Below are positions 25,702-37,074 of a DNA stretch of 64,000 nt, piece by piece (within the stretch, counting starts at the first letter, position 1; each line of letters opens with the position of its first letter). The stretch comes from Lumnitzera littorea. Its lineage: Eukaryota > Streptophyta > Magnoliopsida > Myrtales > Combretaceae. The notes under the pieces were generated by a model. It was not told the DNA's origin, searched no databases, and was given only the letters and a program-made list of their open reading frames with translations. The stretch is taken from positions 12,157,941 to 12,221,940 of the forward strand of contig JAMXBB010000002.1 of assembly GCA_024138015.1 (NCBI GenBank). The letters are read 5' to 3'. A program made the position numbers and the translations under genes.

Positions 25702-26584
25702 TGATAGGAACTAGGCTACTGAGCCTTTGACCCGTATCCAAACTTGAGAACTAGAAGGCCCGGCAAAGCAAATTCTTCTACTCCAATCAACTCCTACCGA
25801 GGTCAAGTACTTCTTTGTCAAGGTTGAATACTTCTCTGCTGAGCTACTCTTTATGCCTAGCCAAATGACTGCCCATCTCTCTATAGTATGCCAAGTTATA
25901 GAGTATTCACTCGCACTCAAACTGACCAATGACTATGCATCTCCCTTATCGAGAAGCCAAAATAGAGAGACTTCGAACTAACTAAGCTACCCCTGCTCAG
26001 ACAAGTAAGTTGTTATACTTTTTGTCTGCATCTTCTAACAACATCACCAATACTGCATCGCCATATGTACAGAATCATGTGTAGAATCCATTACACTAAT
26101 GATTGTTTTCCTTGAATATTCATTTTTACCATTTTGTATCTTTTATATTACTTCCTTAGGAAATCCTCTTTTTACCTTTTACCTTTTCCCTTTTGGGCAT
26201 GTTACCCTAAATTATCGGGTATAAATAACCTTTGTACTTATAGTTGTAATCACATATTGATTATCATTAATAAACTTGAGTATTTTTCTTCCATGCATAA
26301 ACACTACCTGTTTACTCTCAACATCACTTTTATCCTAATCCTTAAGCAAGGCTAGGTAACGAGTAACTTCATCGAACCATTTCATGTATCATATCAAGTT
26401 GTATCGTAAGTCCTTAAAAGTTCCATTAGTACATCATATCCATTAGAGCTGTTCATAGATTTTTGCTTACTCTTCATTCACATTTGCCCTTTCACACATT
26501 CACCATCACTTCCATTCAAGCTTTTTATAAGCTTGGACTCATCTAGTCACCGACCTTGTCTATTCTTAGTCACAGTCCACAATA
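25702..26584 (+). repeat. 5' LTR of the nested gypsy element
   Basis: It starts TGATAGGAACTAGGCTAC and ends CAGTCCACAATA, aligning with TGATAGAAACC...CAGTCTGCAACA of the 3' LTR; the final CA has decayed to TA. A TATA-like GGGTATAAATAACC sits near 26218. The two LTRs align over their whole length once the insert in the 3' copy is removed. Confidence 0.9.
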
Positions 26585-26587
26585 TCT

Positions 26588-26599
26588 TGATATCAGAGC
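26588..26599 (+). promoter_or_regulatory. Primer binding site, initiator tRNA-Met type
   Basis: TGATATCAGAGC, one base from the classic plant PBS TGGTATCAGAGC that pairs with the 3' end of initiator tRNA-Met, three bases after the 5' LTR. The single difference is G to A, typical of decay at methylated cytosines. Confidence 0.85.
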
Positions 26600-26789
26600 G
26601 AAGGTTTTGTTTGAGTTGTGGTTTATGTATAAAGTTTAGTTTATACTATGTTTTGTGTTTATGAAACAAAGCAAGTCACTATATCCGTTTTATTGCTGTG
26701 TTTGTTAGTTGTTACTTTTTTCTAGTTTGTGAAAGTGCTTGCCACATCACTTATTTAAAGAGTTTTGAGTTTTGAATCTATTGAGAAAA

Positions 26790-28557
26790 TGACTAACTCA
26801 AGTGTAAACATTAGTGCTGGAGATGACAACAGTGGAGTTGTCTACCATAGTTAGGGAACCTTGAGAAGCACTAACAAGAGACTTAATGAAATAGCTAACC
26901 TCTTGATAAATCTAACCTGAGTTATTCATGTATTAGCTTGCCAACTCACTGAGGCTACGCAAAACACCCCATAAGCTGTTCAACTTATTAAAGGTTAGAG
27001 CGCAGCTCAACCAGTTCGAAGTAGAGGAGCAGGCAAATGAGTAAGATGAAGGATAAACTTGAGGGAACTAAATGAAGAGAACAAGGAAGAGTATTTTTAA
27101 GAAAAACGAGCTCAAATTCCTATTGCATTTGACTATGTGAAGCTTTGGATTCTAAGCTTCAATGGATTTGGGAATACTGATGAATATTTGGAATGGGAGA
27201 GAAAGTGGAGTGTGTTTTTTAATATTATCAATACGAAGATTACGAAAAAGTGAAAGCTACTGCTATTGAGTTCTCCGAATATGCCGTCATATGGTGGAAG
27301 AATTTTCAAACGATGAAGAGATGTGAAGGCTACAGAGAAATTAATACTTAGCTCGAGATGAAGAGAATACTTAGAAATAAGTTCGTGCTAAAAACTTATC
27401 TACAAAACACTTTTACTCGGCTTCAGGAGCTGAGATAAGGAGGCTAAACAGCTGATGAATATATTCAGGAATTCCAAATCCTCATGATCCAATGTAAAGT
27501 GGAGGAACCCCCAGCATAAACAATCTCTAAATTCATCACAGGATTGAGAGGTGATATTCGGAACATTATAGAACTCCAACAATTCACAACAATGGATGAA
27601 GCCCACCCAATAAGTGGAGAGACATAGAAGAAGCTGAGCACTTGCTAAAATGCTGACTAGTCAACTCAGACAGGGAAGTCACTGAGCTTAGTCAAATATC
27701 GAGCCAACCCGAAAGGTGGATGTCCAAGTTGACTAGAAAAGCTAACCCGACAGCAACATATCAACCCAGACTTATGAGAACGGGCAAGAGTCTAATAGGA
27801 AGATGAGTCAAATCAAGTACTTTAAATGCCAAGGGTTAGGACATATAATCACTCAATGCCCAAACCAAATAACTATGGTGATCAAGGGAAACGTCACAAA
27901 GCTAAAGGTAGAGAGTACAAATGAGGAACCCTAGTAGGAGGGGATCCCTATCGAGAAAGAACTAATTAAGGAGGACGTATTTGCTGAGGATTTGGATCAG
28001 CTGATCATAGTTGTCCAATGCATAATGAACACAAAACCCTCACGAGAGGAGGAGTAAAGAGAGAATTTGTTTTATACCACCTGTAAGGTAAATGATTAAG
28101 TGTATACCCTCATTGTGGATAGTGGAAGTTGCACCAATATGGCATCGGCCAATCTTATTTCAAAATTGAAGTTACCAATTGTTGCACATCCAAAACCGTA
28201 CAAGTTGCACTGGTTAAGTAAGAAAGGGGCAGTATATGTCACTCGATAAATATGTGCTTCCTACCTATTACTAGGTAAACTGTGACTATTTGATAAGAGA
28301 GTTATCCATGATGGCTATAAAAACACGTATACGTTCGAGAAGGATGGCCAGAAGATTACGCCAAACCCGATGCCGTCGAGAGAAGTTAATAAATTGTAAA
28401 GAAAACTTACTTCCGGATCAAAGAAGACTCTAATGATGAGTAGAGCTGAGCTCTAAGGGGCCATCAATGCTAACGAGCTGACCCTCATGTTGGTCAGACG
28501 ACTATAGAAATGAAGGAGCAAGGTGAACTACCCTAGGAAATCAAAGAGTTGCTGGAT
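26790..28557 (+). pseudogene. Decayed gag and protease of the gypsy element
   Basis: Frame-shifted gag fragments: WILSFNGFGNTDEYLEWE near 27145-27200, a YIQEFQ...C-type segment near 27460 and a zinc knuckle at about 27816-27865 in which the first cysteine is tyrosine (YFKCQGLGHIITQCP). A protease-like DSGSCTNMAS segment follows near 28118-28150. Reading continues to ELLDEY at 28557, where the solo-LTR-like element splits the frame. In-frame stops are frequent. Confidence 0.8.
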
Positions 28558-28562
28558 GAATA

Positions 28563-31500
28563 TGTCATGCCCCAAAGTAGTAGAGTCGTAACAGTCTCGC
28601 CGTACAAACCATTCTAAGATAGAAGTTAACCATACAACTACTATCTTAAACTTGATTTACATAAAGCATTTACGACTAACTCATTTTGAATTAAACAGTT
28701 CATAAATTAAATATGTTATTTACTTATGAACTTGAGAAAAATATATATTTACATTTAAATAATCTGAGTATATTTACAAGATTTAACAACCTAATATAAT
28801 TTACTTGAATAATTTGTAAATTAATACTAAAAGCTTAAAAGATAAATCTAAACTTGAGAGTGTATCTAATCTTCAGTTTATATCCCCAATCCCCTAAGAT
28901 CTAGCAGTTGCTAACTTTAGGGTAATTATAGGCCACTTCCTCGCTAGCACCTGCAACAACGTCTATAGGGATGGGAACAGCTACAGTTCAATAAGTTAAG
29001 ACAGAGACCCAAAACTATATAGCAAACACAAACAAGGTTATCAACTATTTTATTAGATGCAATGCATGTTTAAGCAAATGCCATTACACGACGTTGTCCG
29101 ACCTGTCATAAAATTAGAGAAATTGCACCCACTCTGATCCAAGTCAAGGAGTTTCCATTAATGCAATAACTCACGATCAAACTCAGGCCTGTACAATAGT
29201 GTAAGCCCTAAAGTTAAGTCAAGTGACCGTAGGATTGAACTTAGAACACAAGGTTTAGGACAATCGGTTAAAGGATCCGATCAAACCCAAATTATAAACT
29301 ATGAAGAGAAATATTAGTAAAAATGACCCCGTAAACTTGAATTTAGGAAAATAAGTAATAAAATATAAAACTATAAAATTTTCAAATTTTAAGTATAATA
29401 ATTGCTAATTACCGAAAAGGCGAAAAGTGTAATCTAATAACTAATAAATTACTAGAGATAGATTATATGTATACTAAAAATCATAGAACGACCTAAATAA
29501 TAATTAGGAATGTTCACATGTACCCCACATATATTTACGTGTAAATAAAAATACGCAAAATTACCTAAATTGGCCAAAAACTTAGTAAATAATTAAAGAA
29601 AATTATTAATTAATTAGGGAAAAATCAGAAGGGTATGGAATGATCCAAATTTGGTCGTGGCAGGTCAGGATTTGAAAAAGAAAAATTACCCAATTAGAAT
29701 TAGGCAACACAAAAGCCAAAAATCAAAGAAATTGGGCAATGTCATGTCTAATTAATGCATATTAATTACAAAAAAGTCTATAAATAAGGGAAAAATTCAC
29801 AGAACTCATTTGGGTAGTGAGGAATTAGAGAAAAATAAAGAGACTCGAAAATTCAAGAGAAAATCTAGAAAACAAAAAAAGAAAAGGAACATGTGCAGAT
29901 AGGGCTAGTGAACCAAACTCACACCTCACCACCACCTAGGACCGAACCACCACCACCACCCCACTCCAGACCTACCGTCTAGGCCAGCCGACAAACTTGG
30001 ACCGAGTTTGGACGGCCAAAAGCATCAAACTGAGTGAATCCTTTATTTGCCCTGATTTTGTGTAATTTCTTAAAATTAGTTATTTTGCCCAGAAAATTAT
30101 GAAACTTGTTATTCTGAGGTTTTATTGTATGTAGATTTAGGGAAAAATAGTGATTTAGTTTAATCACTTCTGCAAATATAGGGTTCTTAACAAATTGAAC
30201 AAAACCGAGCATGATTAAAACTAGAAATAAATAGGCTTAGGAGTGTAGTTTGGAGCTCAATTTTTTTCTATAGAATACTTATATGATATAGAACAGTGCT
30301 ATGAAGCCATTTTTTTTAAATTAATTTTCAAAATTTTTAAGTTAATTTTTAGTCCTAAAATGATGGAAAAATTGGGTGATTTTGAGTTAATTAAGTGATT
30401 AAGATACTAATTACTAATTTAGAAAGTAATTAGATGTTTAGGGATATTAATCTATGATGTGGGAACCTAATCCTAGCCTTTGGAGTATTAAGTATAGTTA
30501 ATTTAGGAAATTAGGTAGTTAATGCAAGAAATTAGTAATATGTGAAATTGAAAATTTATAAATCTAAAAAAATTAGGGTTATTTAGATAATATTATAATA
30601 GAAATCAGAATAATACTAAATCTGAAATAACATTTAATTTTAAGTAAATATATAAAAATGTAAGATTTTCTCACATCGAGAATAAATCCGATACCTCAAT
30701 TAGGAATAGTGTGTACCAAATAATTTAGAATACTAAATTAAGACCCAATAGGATATTTGAATACTCGAGCTTAATGTGATTAATTTTACATTAGGATTCG
30801 AGCATATTTAAGATTTAGGAATCAAAACTAGAATCTAATTTAGGATTCGAACCTTGAAATAAAGTAGAAAGAATTATTAGTATATAATAGGTATACATGG
30901 AAAAAATGAGTTAAATTATAACTTAGAATATGAATCCTTAAAATATAAATACTAAGAAGACCTATTTGTATTATAGAACACCCAGAGACGAATCGGCTTA
31001 CGACTAAGTGATCGGGCAATTGAGGAATTCCAAGTAAGTTGGGTTATTACTTATTGTAATAGAGTACTATTTGTATGGTACTCGGAGACTTAAGATTGTA
31101 TATGGTTGTGATTGTAAGTAATTTACGCATGTGTTTGAGGTATCTGAATCCGTGCTAAAATTATGGTATGATGGATTTTGTGTTATGATTAAATTAGTGT
31201 GAATTGTCTGAAAACCTTAAATGAAATTTAATTTTATTCGAATTTAATGACCTAAAATGTCATGCATTGCAACCCGTTAGGGGGTTATTAGGATTCTCCA
31301 ACCAAATACCGACCCTTTCGAAAGGGATAGCGCAGGATTGCATAATGGTCCCTTCTTCATCTTCAGTCGAACTAAGTGACAGGAGAGGAGGTCATGGCGA
31401 AGGTGAAGTCAATGGTTCAAAGGTAGTCGTAGGAGGAGCGAGGTCTCCATTGCACAAGCCTGAGTTTGGTTGTGAGCTACTGCATAACATGGAACTCTTC

Positions 31501-34451
31501 AACCCGGATTAAAGTAGGCGAAATTTCTCTAATTTCTCTAATTTCACAACGGACCGGACTACGTTGTGCGATAACACTTGATTGTTGCATTGCATGAAAT
31601 TAATTGATTGATAATCTTGTTTGTGCTTGTATGCATTCATGAGTCTCCAATTCAACTTACTGAGCTGTAGTTACTCATACCCTTATAGATCTTTTTGTAG
31701 GTCTTGATTTCTGAACTTTGCAAGTAACATGCCGGCTAACAATTACCCAGAGGTTAGTCCTTTTGAAGCCGGGGGTGTGAGGATTAATCTACTTAGTAAT
31801 GATGTGTAGCTAGAGTATTCTTGTAGTTAAGGATAAAAGACTGATAGTTATTATGTAATTTAGTGAACTGTTGTGTTTATATAAAACTTCTTGGAAAACT
31901 CTGTAGACTTACATATTATTATACATGTTTATTAGAAATTTGTAATATTTATTATAATTGTAGTTTAACTGTTAATCATACTGTTTACTTCAAAGCAAGG
32001 AGTCGTCGATGCCTTGTGTAGATAATGTTTATGGTAGGCACTTTGAGGCCAGTTACTAGCATAGAATGGTTTATACGACGGGACTGTTGCGACTCTGCGA
32101 CTTTGGGGCGTAACAATTAGAGACACCGCTCCTCCCGCGACTACCTTTGAACCATTGACTTCACCCTTGTCATAACCTTCTCACATCTCACTTAGTTCGA
32201 CTAAGGATAAAGAAGGGATCAATTATACTATCTAGCACTATCCCTTTCGAAGGAATCATTATTTGACTGGAGAACCCTAACTTTTCTCTAATGGGTTGCT
32301 ATGCAGGTCTGATTTATATTTACAAGTCATATATTTGGTTAAGTCTAGTTTAGGGTGATTGATCATTTTATATAAATCACACAATACAAGTTAGAGCAAC
32401 AAACCAAATCGCATCATCAACTCAAAAATAAACACATATGCACAGTTGACTATTTAACAAGTATAATCAAGTACAGTTTCAAGCCTCCAAGTACTACAAA
32501 TTAGTACTCTGAAATACAATAACATATTAATCTTAACTTACCTAGACTTCTCGCTTGCTCACTCAAGGTGCAACTATACTGGCCATCGCCAAAAATCCCG
32601 ATAATACAAATATTGTTTCAATTCTCCACATAACTGTTATATATTGGTTTTATCCTGTAATGCTTATTATTATCTTTAGTTTTGGGTTTAATATAACTAA
32701 TCATTTAGGTTTTCAAGTCTTTTATAATTATTCTTTATTTAGGCTAAGTTTCGATTTAATTTCTGAATTGATTTTTAAATTAGGTTCTAGTTCTTTTTTC
32801 AAGTACGATTTTATACAAGAACCCTAGAAACTCATTTTAACTCATAAGATAAAATTAAATACATTATTTCCAGGTTTACTAAATATCATATTTAACCCTT
32901 AACCAATATTTTAGCTTGTACGGTATATCATATATCCTAACTCAACTATCAAGTTTACTTCCGATGTGAGAAAATTTTACATTTTTCATATAACTATCTA
33001 AATTTATGTTTTCTACCAAATTTGTTATTTATTAATAATATTATTATATTATCCAATTTAACCTAATATTTTATATTTACTACAATTCTAATTTTACATA
33101 TTATCAAATTACCTATATTTATCATATAATACCCCTAATAATCACATCTAATACCTTAAATATCACAACTATCATATCACATCAAATATGAACATCTTAA
33201 AATCCCTAATTATATACTAAATCAGTAATTGTTCAATTAATTATTAATTAACCCCAAAAGTCCCTAATTATATACATATTTTAAGGGCCTAAAAATCAGT
33301 TAAAAATTTCAAAAATTAATTTCTAAAAAAGGGCTTCGTGCTACTATTTTATATCACTTAAGTAGTCTACACAAAAATTTTGAGTCCAAAACTATACTCC
33401 TAAGTCTATTTATTTCTAATTTAAAACATACTCAATTTTGCATGATTTATTAAGCAACCTATATTTTCAAATGTAATTAAACCCAATCAGTATTTTTCCT
33501 TAAATCTACATACTATAAAACATAAGAATAATAAAATTAATAATTTTCTAGATAAAATTAATAATTTTAATAAATTACACAAAATCAAGCTAAATTTCAA
33601 ACTCACCGGACTTTTGGATTTCCAACCACCAGCGGTGGTCTAAGGTGCGTCGGCTAGTTCAGGCGGTATGTATGGGGTATAGTGGTGGTGGTGGTTTGGT
33701 TCTAGTTGGTGGTGATTTGTGAGTTCAATTCAATTGCTTCTACTGTACAAATTTTTTGTAATTTTTGAAAACTAAACCTTAACTCTCTTATTTCAACCTT
33801 TTTTATTTTTTCTACTCTTCTAATTGTTTAAAGGAGCTTCTAAAAAATTTTGGCTATTTGTAAAGATCTTGGGAAATCTTGATGCATTAATTTTGACTTG
33901 ACAAGAGCTTTATCTCTTCTAAATTAACTTTTTGTTTGTCTTAATTTAATTGGTTGCTTTTATTTATTCAATTCTATGCTATCACGCCTCAATTCTAGAC
34001 AATTCCATATTTTTCCATAATTTTTTTAATTTTTCTTTAATTATTCTTGCATTTTCTTTAATTAATTAACATTATTTTGGTATATTATCGTATTTTAAGT
34101 AATTTCGCGTATTTCTACCTGCATGTAAATACATATACGGTATAAATAAATACTCATAAATATTATTTAAATTATTTTATGATTTTTAGTGTGTATATAA
34201 TTTATTCTTATTGATTTGTTAGTTATTAGAATTCGTTTTAAGCGTTTCCGATAAATAATTGACAATTTTCATAAAATTTAATATTATATTAATTAATCAT
34301 TTTATTACTTATTTTCTTGAATTCAAACTTATGGGATCACTTTTATTAATAATCATAGTTTCATCGTAAAATTTTGGCTGTATCAGACAATTTGCTTGAT
34401 CATCTCAAATTTTCCGGACTGAACCCCAAGTAGTTAATTGCGGGGCTTATA
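28563..34451 (+). mobile_element. Solo-LTR-like element splitting the gypsy polyprotein
   Basis: It begins TGTCATGCCCCAAAGT and ends GGGGCTTATA. It is flanked by GAATA (28558-28562) and GAGTA (34452-34456), a 5-bp target duplication with one change. Bridging the two flanks restores the expected gypsy order ELLDEY then ANLFLE and GLPP. It contains an inverted copy of its own family at 29200-32115; without that it is about 2.97 kb. No internal genes are seen, so a solo LTR of a larger retrotransposon is the best reading, with a non-autonomous element as the alternative. Confidence 0.8.
29200..32115 (-). mobile_element. Second solo-LTR-like copy, inverted, nested in the first
   Basis: Read on the minus strand it starts TGTTACGCCCCAAAGT at 32115 and ends GGGCTTACA at 29200, 2916 bp. 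Flanks are AATAG (29195-29199) and ATTAG (32116-32120), a 5-bp duplication with one mismatch. Homology to the host copy is obvious: the ends at 28563-28700 and 32115-31980 form inverted repeats over more than 130 bp, and 29300-31500 is the reverse complement of 32120-34400. The third copy at 40109-43569 shows the uninterrupted order and proves the nesting. Confidence 0.85.
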
Positions 34452-37060
34452 GAGTATGCCAACCTATTCCTAGAATAGTTACTTGAAGGGTTGCCCCCTA
34501 CTTGAGACATAAAGTACTGCAGTGACTTAGTACCCAGCACCGCACTGCCAAATAAACCAGCCTATTGGATGAATCTAGAATAAGTTTTTGAACTCCAACG
34601 TCAAGTTAATGAGTTGCTGGAGAGAGGATATATCAGAGAAAGTCTCAACCTTTGCATTATGCAGGCGCTTTTAGTGCCGAAGAAGGATGGAACCTAGCGA
34701 ATGTGTGTAGACAACTAAGCCATAAATAAGATTATAATCAAGTATATGTATCCTATCTTAAGGTTAGAAAATATGCTAGATGAATTAAGTGAAGCCAAGA
34801 TTTTCAGCAAAATTGATCTTAAGTCTGACTACTATTAAATTCGCATGAGGTTAGGAGACGAGTGAAAAATGACGTTCAAGACTCGACATGGATTATATAA
34901 ATGAATGGTCATGCCCTTTAGCCTATTGAATGCCTCAAGTACCTTCATGAGACTAATGAATCATATACTAAGACATATGATAAGGAAGTGTGTCATGGTA
35001 TACTCTAACGACATCTTGGTCTACAGTACTGACATGCCGAGTCACTGTGAATATCTCCAAGCCATTGTGGATATCCTCTGTACCAAGAGATTATTTGATA
35101 ACATAAAGAAATGTTGCTTTTGCTAAGAGGAAGCGATATTCGTAGGCTATATAGTCAGTAGAGAAGGCTTACGAATGGATGACAAGAAGATCCAAGTTAT
35201 TGTTGAGTGTCCGACTCCTACTAACTGTGCCGACGTGAAAAGTTTCCATAAACTGGCTTCATTCTACAAAAGATTCATCACGAATTTCAATACCCTCGCT
35301 GCACCCTTACTAAGCTAACAAAGAAAAACATTGACTTCCAATGGGAAGAAGGAGAGGAGAAGAGCTTTGTCGAGATTAAAAAAAGATTGACCTCTGCTCC
35401 GATGTTAGTTTTACTTGACTTCGAGAAAATATTTGAGCTAGAATGTGACACGTCAAGCATTGAAATAAGCATTATCCTAATGCAAGAAGGCTAACCAATT
35501 ACTTTCCACAGTGAGAAGCTTAGAGGACCTCAGTTAAATTACTCCGTATAGGATAAAAAACTCTTAGTACTGATCCGAGCACTGTAAGTATAGCAACATT
35601 ATTTATGGCTAAGAGAATTTGTCATCTATACCAATCATAAATCTTTGAGTTACCTCTGAAGTCGGACCAAGTTATCGAAGCGACAGGTGATATGGGTTAA
35701 ATTCCTTGAGGGATTCGATTTCATAATAAAATACAAACAAGGAGAGAGCAGCATAGTTACCGATGCTCTTTCAAGAAGACATATACTCTTGAGTGAACTG
35801 TAGACCAAATTATTTGGAGTTATAAGCATCAAAGAACAGTACTCTAGAGATCTACACTCTAGACCTATATTTACGCGATGTGTCGATAGAAGAACAGTGG
35901 ACGAGTATCATATAGAAGAAGGCTACTTGTTTCGAAGTGGAAAATTATGCATGCCAACTTATTCATTGCGAGAACTACTGATCAAGGAAGCCCACAATGA
36001 ATTACCATCCAGACATTTTGAGGAGAAAAGGACGTATGAATTGCTGAGTGGTCGATTCTTTTAGTTAAAAATGCGGCAAGATGTGCACCGAATTATTGAA
36101 AGCTGTACCATGTCCAAAAGTACTAAGTGCTGAGCCGAAAAAGGGAAAGCAATACCTTTACCTATTCCGACGAAACCATGGACTGAGTTAAGCATGGACT
36201 TTGTCCTTAGATTACCACAAACTGCCAAAGGAAAAGATTCTATAATAGTTATGATGGATCGGTTCAACAAGACAGCACACTTTATGTCTTGTGCTAAAAC
36301 TAATGATATTTCGACTATTGCTTCTCTTTTCTTACGGGAGGTTATATGATTACATGGCGTATCGAGAAGTGTAGTCTCTGACAAAGACCTGAAGTTCTTA
36401 AGCCATTTCTAAAGGACCTTATGACGTTAAATGGAGACCAAACTATTATTCAGTACTTCCTGCTATCCCCAAACTGACAGCCAAATGAAGGTGGTTCTTA
36501 CTTTAGGATTACTACTTTGAGCTACAGTAGGCAAGAACTTGGCTAATTAGGACGTTTGCTTGCCAGTGGTCAAATTTGCTTAAAACCAAATAGTGCATAA
36601 CACCACCAAATAGACCTCCTTTGAGGTTATCTATGGTTTCAACCTCAAGTTACCCATCAATCATACCCTTGTACCTGTACCCACGTAAGAAGAACCAGAT
36701 GCAAGAGCCAGAGCACAATCCTTTCAACACATTTACAATAAAGTCATTCGACACATCAATCAAGCTACTAAAAGAATGCGAGAGAAGGCCACTGGTAGGA
36801 CGGCTAAACAATTCTAGCAAGGAGACTCGATATGGTTACACCTCAATAAGGAACGGTTCTCAAACAAGAGAAAAAACAAATTATCTGCAAGAGCTGAAAG
36901 ATCGTTTAGAATCCTCCAGAAGATCAATAATAATACCTACAAATTAGAGCTGCCTGAGGGCTATGGGGTTTCCAACACCTTTAACATTGCCAACCTCAGT
37001 CCATATCACCCCAACGGAAAACTAATCAAAGACCATTTGGATTTTATCCCAAATCTAAAA
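34452..37060 (+). pseudogene. Decayed RT, RNase H and integrase of the gypsy element
   Basis: Pre-RT linker at 34452-34560 (GLPP, VPKKDGT near 34677), then RT with SKIDLK near 34810, MPFSLLNASSTF near 34905 and the catalytic region at about 35005 reading YSNDIL, so the first Asp of YxDD is now Asn. RNase H spans about 35390-35790, ending VTDALSRRH. Integrase follows with a zinc-binding region near 35980-36120, the first core Asp in SMDFVLRLP near 36190, and a C-terminus with YKLELPEGYGVSNTFNIANLSPY-type text near 36935-37000. Many stops and frame changes; inactive. Confidence 0.85.
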
Positions 37061-37074
37061 CAACTCAAAGGAAA

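Noticed and set aside
31267..31512. 81-codon frame inside the inner solo-LTR-like copy, with similar frames at 40636-40890 (minus) and in the outer copy
   Set aside because: The similarity follows from DNA homology of the repeat copies. The outer copy has a stop in the frame, and no domain is recognised.
28563..32115. Single DNA transposon with ~135-bp terminal inverted repeats
   Set aside because: The inverted ends arise because an inverted family copy is nested in another. The third copy at 40109-43569 and both 5-bp duplications support nesting instead.
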